This document shows, in pieces, positions 16,569-25,268 of a DNA stretch of 64,000 bases. The notes beneath the pieces are model-generated. The model ran no database searches and was not told where the DNA came from. It worked only from the letters and a program-made list of their open reading frames with translations. Position 1 is the stretch's first letter; each line of letters begins with the position of its first letter. Source of the DNA: Elusimicrobiales bacterium (lineage in GTDB: Bacteria; Elusimicrobiota; Elusimicrobia; Elusimicrobiales; UBA9959); assembly GCA_026419335.1 (NCBI GenBank), contig JANZZP010000087.1, forward strand, positions 8,487 to 72,486, in the 5' to 3' direction. Position numbers and translations under genes: made by a program.

Positions 16569-18568
16569 GTTTGAAAGAAAAATTTTTGGCAACAAGACTT
16601 GCTTTAGAAAAAATTTTATTTGAAAAAGAAATAAGTTCAGAGAAAAAACTTCAAAAAAAATATTATAAACATCTTTTTCTTTTAGTATCTATTTACTTTT
16701 TTATAAATCTTTTATATTTTTATTTTAATATCGATATAGTTAGTTATCATCTTTCATCTATTGATTACTCTAAAATAACTTTTATGGATATTTTGTTTCA
16801 TACTGATTACTTGTCTCCTTCTTTTGAAATGCCACTTTATGCTATAATTTTAAAATTAATTTCTTTTATATTTGAATTAAATATATGGAGTGTTTTTGTT
16901 ATAAATACAATTGCTTGGATATTTGGGATTTTAGGGTATTATCTACTTATAGCAAAAACAAGAAATGAACAGACAGGATTACTTGCTGTAGCCGCTCTTA
17001 TTTCAACTCCCTTTTTTATCAACCTTACCAGGCAAGTGTCAGGGAACATATTATCTTTTGCCTTCTTAATTTGGAGTTATTACTATTATATACGTATGAA
17101 GACAGAGGAACAATACAAATCTGTTCCATATTTTATCATTTTTTATTCACTTGGCTTATTATCGGATAAATTTTTCATTTTATATACGATTCCATCTTTT
17201 TCATTTATAAGTTTTTTATTTAATACTACATATGCAAACCATGTAATTTCAATATTTATTCCTGCAGCTATTATTTCAATTATTTTTTATATTAGATTTA
17301 TAATTATTTTTATAATAAAATTATCTTTAAATAATGAATTTATATTAAGTTATTTCAATTTTAAAGAATTATTTCAATCATATATTAATTATTTTGGTTT
17401 GGTTTCTTTTGTTATTATTTTTCCTTTTTTTATATGGATGGTTTTTTCTTTATATAATATATACATTTGTAAAAAAGAAATATTTAGGTGGTTTTTTTAT
17501 CCAGTGTTAGTTTTTTTTATCATCTCAATATCACCTAAAATTCTTGGTTTTACAGTACCGGCGATAATTCTTGGTTTTTCTGTTATGACTTTTGGTACTT
17601 TAAGAAAAAAACTTGTTTATTTTTTTACTTTAATGATGGTTTTATCTTCTTTTGATATATCTTCTTTAAATTTTAGAGGATATAAATTATGGGGTTATGC
17701 TGAAAATAGTGATAATAAAAAAATAGTCAAACATATTCTTTATGCATTATCAAATGAACAAAATTTAATTCCTTATGAAGTTCCAGTTTCTGTTAAGCTA
17801 TATGAGAAAAATATAAATTCAGATTCATTTGAGATTTTAAAAGAGAGATATATGATTAAAAAATTTAAGTTTAGAAATTGTATTAAGGAATTTTTACCTT
17901 TTTCGTGCTATTTAATTACTGATAAAAAAGATTATGATATTAAAGATTTTGAAGACCTTTTTTTATATCGTGGAGTTTATTTGTTGAAAAATTCATTTTG
18001 TAATTATAAATTGGATAAAGATTCTTACTATATTCCAAAAATTAAAGTTTCAGAGATGGAAATTTCTGATATAAATTTAAAAGTAGTTGATACAGATATA
18101 TCTACAGATAATCTTAAAGATTTATATATTGATATTGGTTATCTTGGATATAGAGGAATTGATTTTTATGGTGTAAAAGGTGTATTAAAAGATGTGATTA
18201 TAAATACAGACAACAAATATATTATATCTAGCTTTTCAAAATTAGAGATAAAAAATGCAATAATAAATCAATATTCAATTGCAGCAGCTTTAGAAAACAC
18301 AAAAGGAAAAAAAATTGAATTAATATTTATGAATAATGTAATTAAATTTGTAAAAAAATTCAATTTTTTTGATATGGTTATATATCTTTCACCAGAAATT
18401 AAAGATAATGTAATTTATTTAAAATTACTTGGTATAAGAATAGGTGGATTTAGTTTTGGTGTATTTTTTTCTGATTTTTTTGTTTTTAAATTACCCCTCG
18501 ATAAATTTCCTTTCCCTTTAAAATTTTCTAAAATTCAGATTACTAACGAACTCATTAAATTATCATGA
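16565..18568 (+). CDS. Polytopic GT39/ArnT-like membrane protein with a C-terminal DUF2993-like domain
   Basis: The first half (to about residue 365) has about nine hydrophobic helices in the layout of GT-C glycosyltransferases: MPLYAIILKL resembles the 'PPLYY' element after the first periplasmic loop, and GYYLLIAKTRNEQTGLLAV resembles the conserved region after it. The usual acidic catalytic pair in loop 1 is not obvious. From about residue 490 a soluble beta-rich domain ends in LPLDKFPFPLKFSKIQI, similar in layout to DUF2993/LmeA lipid-binding proteins. The combination is unfamiliar to me. It overlaps both neighbours by 4 nt (ATGA). Function is inferred as envelope glycan or lipid handling; moderate confidence for the helices, low for the C-terminal match. 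Confidence 0.55.
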   Translation: MSLKEKFLATRLALEKILFEKEISSEKKLQKKYYKHLFLLVSIYFFINLLYFYFNIDIVSYHLSSIDYSKITFMDILFHTDYLSPSFEMPLYAIILKLISFIFELNIWSVFVINTIAWIFGILGYYLLIAKTRNEQTGLLAVAALISTPFFINLTRQVSGNILSFAFLIWSYYYYIRMKTEEQYKSVPYFIIFYSLGLLSDKFFILYTIPSFSFISFLFNTTYANHVISIFIPAAIISIIFYIRFIIIFIIKLSLNNEFILSYFNFKELFQSYINYFGLVSFVIIFPFFIWMVFSLYNIYICKKEIFRWFFYPVLVFFIISISPKILGFTVPAIILGFSVMTFGTLRKKLVYFFTLMMVLSSFDISSLNFRGYKLWGYAENSDNKKIVKHILYALSNEQNLIPYEVPVSVKLYEKNINSDSFEILKERYMIKKFKFRNCIKEFLPFSCYLITDKKDYDIKDFEDLFLYRGVYLLKNSFCNYKLDKDSYYIPKIKVSEMEISDINLKVVDTDISTDNLKDLYIDIGYLGYRGIDFYGVKGVLKDVIINTDNKYIISSFSKLEIKNAIINQYSIAAALENTKGKKIELIFMNNVIKFVKKFNFFDMVIYLSPEIKDNVIYLKLLGIRIGGFSFGVFFSDFFVFKLPLDKFPFPLKFSKIQITNELIKLS

Positions 18569-19260
18569 AAAAAAAATGTTTCTTTTTTCTATTCTTTTTT
18601 TCTTGTAGTTTATCAAATGTAAAAGAGTATGTTCAAAATAATTCTTCCTTTGAATATAAATATTGTTCAGTTCATTTTTGCTTTTATTCTAATGAAAATA
18701 TACATTTAAAAGATTTTGTAACAAAAGCAGAAAATATATATCATTATTTTATTTCTAAATATTCATTTTCTCTACCTCATAAATATCCATATAAATTTTT
18801 TATAGGAAGTGGATTATCTAATTTTAATAATAAAGAAAATGAACTTATATATATTAGTTCGATAGAATTTGTAAGTGAAGCAGTTATTAGCTGTATAATA
18901 TCAGAGATTTTTTCACATAATAAAGAAATATATCCATGGTTATATTATGGTTTTATTTATTGGGTGGTTTTAGATTTTGATTCAAGTTATTTGAGTTATA
19001 TTAATGTAAATAAAGATAAAAAAATTAACATGCCTGTTGAAATGTTATTTAATTTAAGTTCAGATATGATTTTAGGAAAAGATAATTTATTTTATAAATC
19101 TAATCTTGTTTCATTAATATCTTTTATTATAAATAAATATTCTTACATAAGTTTTTCTCTTTTTGTAGAAGATTTGTTTAAAACTGGCAATCCAAGAATA
19201 TCTTCTTTAAATATTTTTGGAAAGGATGTTTTTTTGGAATATGAAAGGATGTTAAGATAA
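18565..19260 (+). CDS. Lipoprotein resembling an inactive peptidase-MA (gluzincin) domain
   Basis: A 231-residue predicted lipoprotein: MKKKCFFFLFFFSC ends at Cys14. The body follows the layout of peptidase-MA-like domains: an N-terminal AENIYHYFISKYSF helix, a KFFIG strand, then SEAVI (residues 104-108) where HExxH is expected, PWLYYGF (124-130) where 'PxWLxEGxA' is expected, and a C-terminal YKSNLVSLISFIINKYSY ... FKTGN region. Both zinc His and the third Glu are missing, so catalysis looks unlikely. The alignment is by eye. It is coupled by 4 nt to the gene before and 1 nt to the gene after. Confidence 0.5.
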   Translation: MKKKCFFFLFFFSCSLSNVKEYVQNNSSFEYKYCSVHFCFYSNENIHLKDFVTKAENIYHYFISKYSFSLPHKYPYKFFIGSGLSNFNNKENELIYISSIEFVSEAVISCIISEIFSHNKEIYPWLYYGFIYWVVLDFDSSYLSYINVNKDKKINMPVEMLFNLSSDMILGKDNLFYKSNLVSLISFIINKYSYISFSLFVEDLFKTGNPRISSLNIFGKDVFLEYERMLR

Positions 19261-21044
19261 TGGCAATATATAAGCTTTTGATATCTCTGGAAGGTGATTA
19301 TAATAATAACATATATGATTCTATATACGAGAACATAAGAAAAATGGGAGGGGTGCTATCAGTTCAAATTTTTGATATGAGTGGGGTTATGAAGATAATT
19401 TATGATGATGCTGCTGTTAAGTATGAGAAAATTATCTCAAGAATATTAAGCTTTGATGTCAAAATAAAAAATTATTCTATTGAAAGTGATACATCAAATC
19501 AAGTAGATAGCATTCCATATAATTTGTTAAATTTTAATAAGTTAATATGGATATTTTTAGTTTTTGTTGTGTTTTATTATTCAGATAAGTTTTTGACTAA
19601 TAAATATATATCTTTTCCTATTTACTTTTTTATTATATTGTGGTTGAGTTATGATTTTATTAAAAAGCATAAATCTGTTAATAAGACTATAAATATTTAT
19701 TCTATTACTCTTATTTACTTTTTTTCATTTCTTTTATACAAATTGATAGTTGTTCTATTCCCAAGTTTATTTTTAGTTGATTTTGTAAGTTGGTATATAA
19801 TAGTTTTTTTTATATTAGTTATTTATATTGGTTTCTATCTTTTTAACTATTTTTCAATAAAAAATAAAACTTATTCTAGGACTATTAAATCTTTCATGCC
19901 TGCATTTATTAAAGTTAAAAAGGAATCAGGTTTTGAAAGAATTAATATTGAAGATATTATGGAGAATGATGTCGTTATTTTTGAAAAAGGAGATTTCATC
20001 TCATCAGATTCAGTTATAATATTTGGTAAAGCTATTATTGATGAATCTCTTATCAAAGGTAGTAATAATCTAGTTGAAAAAAAAGAAGGAGATGAGATTT
20101 ATGCTGGATCTTTTGTGCTTGAGGGAAAAATAGAAGCAAGAATAATTAAAAAACCTAAATTTTCAAATTTTTTTAATATATTATCTTATTCTTCTAAATT
20201 TAATAAAAAAGAATCGTATTTTATACATATTCCTTTTATTATATTTGATAAATTTTTAATTATTATCCCAATTATAATTTTGTTAATTTCTATTTTTTCT
20301 TTTAAAAAATATGTAAATTTTTCAGTAATAGATTCTATTTTTATATCTATCTTTATTCTTTATCCATACGTTATATGGATAATATTTCCTCTTCTTTATA
20401 TTTTTTCATCAAGTTCTGGTATAAAGAGAGGATTTTATATAAAAAATATTGATTCAATAATACCAGTTATTTATTCAAATACAATAGTTTTCTTTTATGA
20501 TAAAGGGATAGATTTTCAATCAATAGATATGCTTAGAAAAAATGGATTTGAAACAATTTTGATTTCAGATTCTGGAAAGATTAATGAAAAAAGTAGTAAA
20601 GGTTTAGATGTTACTTATTATTCAGTTCCTCAAATTCAAAAAGAAGGATATATAATTAAGATGAAACTTGCAGGGAAAAAAATGATTTCTATTGGACGTT
20701 CTGTTGAAGATTTAGTTGCATTGCTGTCGTCGGATGTATCAATTATTACAATGATTCATCCAGAATCTTTTTCTTTTAATTGTGATATTATTCTTTTAAA
20801 GAATGAACCCAAGATTATTGTTGAATTAAAAAATTATTGTAATTTTATGCTTAATATAATAAAAGAAAATTCATATCTTGTAATTTTATTTCATCTATTT
20901 ATTTTACCTTTGATAATTTTAATAAATGGTATTATGGGCAATATTTATTATATTCAACATATAGTATTTTTTTTGACAATATTTATGCTTATTGTAATTG
21001 GTATAAATTCTGCAAGGGTATATCTATCTTATAGAAAGAGATAA
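19260..21044 (+). CDS. Degenerate P1B-type ATPase (pseudo-transporter)
   Basis: A 594-residue membrane protein with the architecture of a heavy-metal P-type ATPase but without its active residues. Seen: an HMA-like N-terminal fold lacking CxxC (about 1-75), four N-terminal helices, an A-domain (about 215-300) with IIDES kept but TGES replaced by KGSN (266-269), helices with CPC replaced by YPY (368-370) followed by a family-like SSSSGIKRGFYIKNIDS, DKTGT replaced by DKGID (414-418), the nucleotide-binding domain absent, a short P-domain with GDGxNDxPAL reduced to IGRSVEDLVAL (478-488), and two last helices ending NSARV. Frame is intact over 594 codons, which argues for a kept, non-transporting role. 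Fully coupled to the preceding lipoprotein (TAATG). Confidence 0.78.
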   Translation: MAIYKLLISLEGDYNNNIYDSIYENIRKMGGVLSVQIFDMSGVMKIIYDDAAVKYEKIISRILSFDVKIKNYSIESDTSNQVDSIPYNLLNFNKLIWIFLVFVVFYYSDKFLTNKYISFPIYFFIILWLSYDFIKKHKSVNKTINIYSITLIYFFSFLLYKLIVVLFPSLFLVDFVSWYIIVFFILVIYIGFYLFNYFSIKNKTYSRTIKSFMPAFIKVKKESGFERINIEDIMENDVVIFEKGDFISSDSVIIFGKAIIDESLIKGSNNLVEKKEGDEIYAGSFVLEGKIEARIIKKPKFSNFFNILSYSSKFNKKESYFIHIPFIIFDKFLIIIPIIILLISIFSFKKYVNFSVIDSIFISIFILYPYVIWIIFPLLYIFSSSSGIKRGFYIKNIDSIIPVIYSNTIVFFYDKGIDFQSIDMLRKNGFETILISDSGKINEKSSKGLDVTYYSVPQIQKEGYIIKMKLAGKKMISIGRSVEDLVALLSSDVSIITMIHPESFSFNCDIILLKNEPKIIVELKNYCNFMLNIIKENSYLVILFHLFILPLIILINGIMGNIYYIQHIVFFLTIFMLIVIGINSARVYLSYRKR

Positions 21045-21542
21045 TTAATTATTTAACATACATTTAAATCTCTTAACTGTGTGATGTGTTGCGATTATAA
21101 AAAATATAGTTGATGATTGTATGTGTAGTGTATAAAGTATTTTTTTAATTTCAATAAATATTGAAAAATAAAGAAAAAAACCAGTTAATGAGGATATTGT
21201 AGCAGATAAAAGAAGTATCCAATTTAAAATAATCCTTATGTATATTAATTTTTTTATTAATAATTCAGCGATTATAACTATGATGATACTTATAATGATA
21301 ATATGAATCAGTGCATGATTTAAAATTTTTTGTTTTGTGGATTGATTAGAATAATTAAGTTTTTGTTTGTTTTCGCTTTCTTTTTTTAGAGCGTTATATT
21401 TCTCCCATATATCACATATTCCATTTATATTCCTATCAATAAAATCTTGACAATTCCCATAACAAGGAGTTGAAAAAGTAACTCCACTACATTGTGGTTG
21501 AGCTGAGATTAAAAAAGATATCAAATTTATTATTATTATCAT
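21045..21542 (-). CDS. Membrane protein with Cys-rich periplasmic head and possible heme-binding helices
   Basis: A 165-residue protein not assignable with confidence. A signal-like N-terminus is followed by a Cys-rich segment (Cys18, Cys27, Cys31, Cys43) that includes DFIDRNINGICD, similar to Ca- or metal-binding loops. Then come three hydrophobic helices; His76 and His80 lie at the start of the first, and the last has LHIQSSTIFFIIATHH. This helix/His layout recalls DUF4405 or cytochrome b561-like heme proteins. It starts inside the end of the hydrolase gene (4-nt overlap) and abuts the convergent pseudo-ATPase stop, so transcripts meet at 21044/21045. Confidence 0.55.
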   Translation of the reverse strand: MIIIINLISFLISAQPQCSGVTFSTPCYGNCQDFIDRNINGICDIWEKYNALKKESENKQKLNYSNQSTKQKILNHALIHIIIISIIIVIIAELLIKKLIYIRIILNWILLLSATISSLTGFFLYFSIFIEIKKILYTLHIQSSTIFFIIATHHTVKRFKCMLNN

Positions 21543-22390
21543 TTTAGACTCCTTATAAAGTCTTTTATAATTTTTTTGTACTTTTTATTTATTAGCGTTT
21601 CTCCATGTGTAAGTCCTTCCATTAGTTCAACTTTTATAACAGGGTTTATTTTATTATAATTTATGAGATTTTGATGATAACAAAGATTATCTTTATTCCC
21701 ACAAATGATTAATATTGGAGTTTTAAAATCTTTTATGTAAGTGTTTATATTAAATTTATCCATTTTTTCTCCACATATTATACGGTATTCTATGTTCATT
21801 AAAAAAATTATAGGATATTTCAAAATTGAATAATTTTTTATTATATCTATCATTATGTTATATATGCTTGTAAATGGAGAATCAGATATCACAAATTTTA
21901 AACTTTTAATTTCATAAGCAGCTCTCAGAGCTAAAAAACCACCATACGAGTAACCGAAAATAGCAATATCTGAAAATCCGCGTTCCTTTAAAAACTTTAT
22001 CCATTTTTGTATATCTTCTATTTCATATTTTGAACCACATATATATCCTTCACTTTCTCCAAGTCCTCGTATGTCTATATATAATAATGTGGCGAAGTCG
22101 TATAGAAAATAAGTAAATGGTAGGATATCAGATTTATCAGCAGGCCAACCATGCATAAGTATTATGGCCAATTTTGTTTTTTTATTTTCTATTAACCAAC
22201 CTTTAAGATTTTTATTTTGTGATTCTATATTCACATTTTGCCAGGAGAGATTAAATTCTTGTGGTGTAATTTCACCTTTAAATTTTTTAGGGTTGGTGTA
22301 TAAATAGAATAAAAGTATAGATATAATAGATGAAATAATTAAAAAGTAAACAAATGCTTTTATAGTAATTTTTAAAATTATCTTTTTCAT
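21539..22390 (-). CDS. Membrane-anchored alpha/beta hydrolase
   Basis: A 283-residue serine hydrolase of the S33/YqhA-like type. One N-terminal membrane helix (about 8-30) anchors it, with the catalytic domain outside or at the membrane. Seen: oxyanion region LMHGWPADKSD, the IDIRGLGESEG strand, nucleophile elbow GYSYGG (Ser148), the acid in CGNKDNLCY and the His in GLTHGET. Esterase or peptidase activity cannot be separated by sequence. It is the first gene of a two-gene minus-strand operon; the divergent C39 gene starts 84 nt away. Confidence 0.88.
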   Translation of the reverse strand: MKKIILKITIKAFVYFLIISSIISILLFYLYTNPKKFKGEITPQEFNLSWQNVNIESQNKNLKGWLIENKKTKLAIILMHGWPADKSDILPFTYFLYDFATLLYIDIRGLGESEGYICGSKYEIEDIQKWIKFLKERGFSDIAIFGYSYGGFLALRAAYEIKSLKFVISDSPFTSIYNIMIDIIKNYSILKYPIIFLMNIEYRIICGEKMDKFNINTYIKDFKTPILIICGNKDNLCYHQNLINYNKINPVIKVELMEGLTHGETLINKKYKKIIKDFIRSLK

Positions 22391-22473
22391 CTTATTTAAT
22401 TATATAAAATGAATTCTTATTTTAGAAATATAGTTTTTCAAAAATATATAAATTCTGTAAAATATATTTGTGA

Positions 22474-23535
22474 ATGAAATATATTTTTATCTTTCTTTTA
22501 TTTATGCAAGATGTTAATTCACAAATGTCTCGAAATATTTTAATTGTAGAGCCAGATGAGATTGAGGTAGTGAAGTTAGAAAATTTTAAAAAGGGTGAAA
22601 GACTAAATATATTTAAAGTTGTTGATGTTAGCAAAAAAGCAGAAATTAAGTTTAGAGTTAGTTCAAAATTCAGTTTTAACCAATTTATATTCTCTGTTTC
22701 ACCATATATGAATTTGTCAGATACGATCTGTCTTTTTTCTGATTTTGAAGGTAACAGATATTATCTTGGAAATTTTTCACCTTCTAAATCAGTTAGTTTT
22801 TTATCACAAAAAAACGATATAAAAGTAGATATTGATATTTTATCTGTTAAAAATAAAGTTTCTGAATTGGATGCTGGTATTGTTTTTTTGGGAGAAGGTA
22901 AAAGAGGTATAAAACTTATTAATTTAGTTATGACTGATACTAGTCATAAACTTATTTATAAAACTTTTATTCCTACTACCGCTGTAAATATTGAAGTCCC
23001 CAAAATTTCACAGATGACTCAGCAAGTTGAGTATAATCAAGATATATGTAGTCCAACATCTCTTTCAATGGTATTAAAGTATTACGGTGTTAAAGTTGAT
23101 ACAGTTAGTGTAGCTGGATATGTTTATGATAATTCTGCATCAATATATGGTAATTGGATTTTTAATACTTCATATGCATCCTTTTTAGGATTTTATGCTT
23201 TTATAGCAAGAATTAATTCATATGACTTTTTGTATAAGATTCTTAAAATTGGTGTTCCTGTTATTGCTAGCATTTCATTTGGACCTGGAGAATTAAAAAA
23301 TTCTCCCATAAAGAAAACAAATGGACACCTTGTTGTTATAAAAGGTATTAATAAAAAAGGTGGTATAATTGTTAATGATCCAGCTGGAATTAATGATGAG
23401 AGCGTGGAGTTAGTTTATGACCCTTATGAATTTTTTAAAGCTTGGATAGTTAATAAATATGGTACTTCATATATAATTACAGATGGTGAAAAAATACAAA
23501 GTATTATAGAAATTTTTAAACAGGAGGAAAAATGA
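22474..23535 (+). CDS. Secreted C39-like cysteine peptidase
   Basis: A 353-residue exported protein. A signal peptide (MKYIFIFLLFMQDVNS) precedes about 150 residues of beta-rich sequence, then a peptidase_C39_2 domain: QDICSPTSLSM with catalytic Cys192, NGHLVVIKGI with His285 and VNDPAG with Asn301-Asp302. The papain-like triad is therefore complete. Unlike bacteriocin exporters it carries no ABC part, so it is a free extracytoplasmic protease, or a binding protein. It overlaps the next gene by 4 nt, which is an oligopeptide-binding lipoprotein, so peptide release and uptake may be linked. The start is ATG 22474; no strong Shine-Dalgarno is seen. Confidence 0.85.
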   Translation: MKYIFIFLLFMQDVNSQMSRNILIVEPDEIEVVKLENFKKGERLNIFKVVDVSKKAEIKFRVSSKFSFNQFIFSVSPYMNLSDTICLFSDFEGNRYYLGNFSPSKSVSFLSQKNDIKVDIDILSVKNKVSELDAGIVFLGEGKRGIKLINLVMTDTSHKLIYKTFIPTTAVNIEVPKISQMTQQVEYNQDICSPTSLSMVLKYYGVKVDTVSVAGYVYDNSASIYGNWIFNTSYASFLGFYAFIARINSYDFLYKILKIGVPVIASISFGPGELKNSPIKKTNGHLVVIKGINKKGGIIVNDPAGINDESVELVYDPYEFFKAWIVNKYGTSYIITDGEKIQSIIEIFKQEEK

Positions 23536-25268
23536 ATAGATATTTTATAATCCTCTCTTTTTTTATGATTCTTTTTGTTGGATGCTCTAAAGTAAATAGG
23601 AATAAACTTTTGTACTTTGCGCATACTGGAGAAATTACATCACTTGACCCTTCTTATTCTTACGATGCTATAACTCATGGTACTCTAATAAATATTTATG
23701 AAACATTAATAGGTTTTGATGGAAATAAACTTGATAGCTTTATACCATTAATATCTATGGAAGTTCCATCAAAAGATAATGGACTTATTTCCAAGGATGG
23801 TAGCATTTATGTTTTTCCTATAAGAAGAGGGATAAAGTTTCACAATGGTGATGAGCTGATTCCTGAAGATGTAAAATACTCTCTTTTGAGATTTATGATA
23901 ACAGATATGCCAGGTGGTCCATCATCTCTTCTTTTAGAACCTATCTTTGGAGTTTCATCTATTAAAGATGGACAGGGAAATTTGAAAATTACAAAAGAGC
24001 AGTTTGAGAGAGCTATTAAAATTGATGGTGATAATGTTGTTATTAAGCTTGAAAAACCATTTGCTCCTTTTTTATCTATTATAGCAAGGTGGTCTTATGT
24101 GATTAATAGTAGATTTGCAATTAAATTGGGAGAATGGGATGGTAAATATGAAACAATACGAAATTATTTGAATAGGTCAAAAGACAAATCAGTTCTTATC
24201 AATAAAGAATGTGGGACTGGTCCATTTTTTGTATCAAATTGGGATCAAGCAAAAAAACAAATAATTCTTAAATCATTTGATAGTTATTGGAGAGGAAAAA
24301 GTAAGATAGATTTAGTTATTCAAAAAACAGTTAATGAATTTTCTACTCGTAAATTAATGATAGAAAATGGTGACGCTGATATTATAGAAGTGCCCCGGAT
24401 ATATGAATCTCAACTTGAAGGTATAGAAAATATTAAAGTTTATTCAGAACTCAAAAGACTTTCAACAGACCCTGTTTTTTTCTTTACTTTTGATATAAAT
24501 ACTACAGCAAATCCAGATATAGGTAGTGGTAAGCTTGATGGGAAAGGTATACCACCAGATTTCTTTAAGGATAAAGATGTTAGGAAAGCATTTGCTTATT
24601 CTTTTAATTACGATCTTTTCCTTAAAGAAACTTTAAGAAATAAGGGAGATAGAGCATATTCTCCTGTACCTAAATCTGTTGCTTTATTTGATATGATAAA
24701 AGTGTATGATTATAATCTTAAAAAAGCGGAATATCATTTTAAAAAAGCATTTGGTGGTAAACTTTGGGAAAAAGGGTTTAAATTTACTCTTACATATAAT
24801 ACAGGTAGTGATATAAGGCAAATTGCATGTGAAATATTAAAGAAAGAGATAGAATCAATAAATTCAAAGTTTAAGATAGATATAAGAGGAATAGATTGGG
24901 CACTTTATTTGGAAAAAGCTCAAAATAGAAAAATGCCTCTTTTTACTAGAGGGTGGGTTGGAGATTATGCAGATCCACATAATTTTATTTTTGCCTTTTA
25001 TCACTCAGAAGGAAGATATCCAAAATCTCAAGGTTTTGTAAATAAAGAACTTGACAGGTTAATTGAACTTGCTGTTAAAGAAAATAATTGGAAAAACAGA
25101 AAAAAGATTTATGAAAAAATTATAAATATAGCCAATGAAGAGGTTTATCAAATTTATACAGTTCATCCTTACGGACTTATTGCTGTTAGGAAGGAGATAT
25201 CTGGTTTTGTTGATAATCCTGTTTATATGGGAATTTATTATTACACTATTTCAAAAGGTAATCAATGA
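23532..25268 (+). CDS. Oligopeptide/dipeptide ABC transporter substrate-binding lipoprotein
   Basis: A 578-residue member of solute-binding family 5 (OppA/DppA-like) that binds peptides or similar solutes and delivers them to a permease. The signal peptide ends in the lipobox VGC (Cys about 18). Family features: LDPSYSYDAITHGTLINIYETL near the N-terminus, VFPIRRGIKFHNGDELIPEDV, and GWVGDYADPHNFIF in the C-terminal lobe. No permease or ATPase is nearby, so it works with genes elsewhere. It overlaps the C39 peptidase gene by 4 nt and nth by 4 nt; a GGAGGAAA site precedes ATG 23532. Confidence 0.95.
   Translation: MNRYFIILSFFMILFVGCSKVNRNKLLYFAHTGEITSLDPSYSYDAITHGTLINIYETLIGFDGNKLDSFIPLISMEVPSKDNGLISKDGSIYVFPIRRGIKFHNGDELIPEDVKYSLLRFMITDMPGGPSSLLLEPIFGVSSIKDGQGNLKITKEQFERAIKIDGDNVVIKLEKPFAPFLSIIARWSYVINSRFAIKLGEWDGKYETIRNYLNRSKDKSVLINKECGTGPFFVSNWDQAKKQIILKSFDSYWRGKSKIDLVIQKTVNEFSTRKLMIENGDADIIEVPRIYESQLEGIENIKVYSELKRLSTDPVFFFTFDINTTANPDIGSGKLDGKGIPPDFFKDKDVRKAFAYSFNYDLFLKETLRNKGDRAYSPVPKSVALFDMIKVYDYNLKKAEYHFKKAFGGKLWEKGFKFTLTYNTGSDIRQIACEILKKEIESINSKFKIDIRGIDWALYLEKAQNRKMPLFTRGWVGDYADPHNFIFAFYHSEGRYPKSQGFVNKELDRLIELAVKENNWKNRKKIYEKIINIANEEVYQIYTVHPYGLIAVRKEISGFVDNPVYMGIYYYTISKGNQ

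Noticed and set aside
21030..21066. AAGAGAT/ATCTCTT inverted repeat between convergent genes as a terminator
   Set aside because: The stem is 7 bp with a loop over 20 nt, no GC core and no T tract, and much of it lies in coding sequence; support is too weak.
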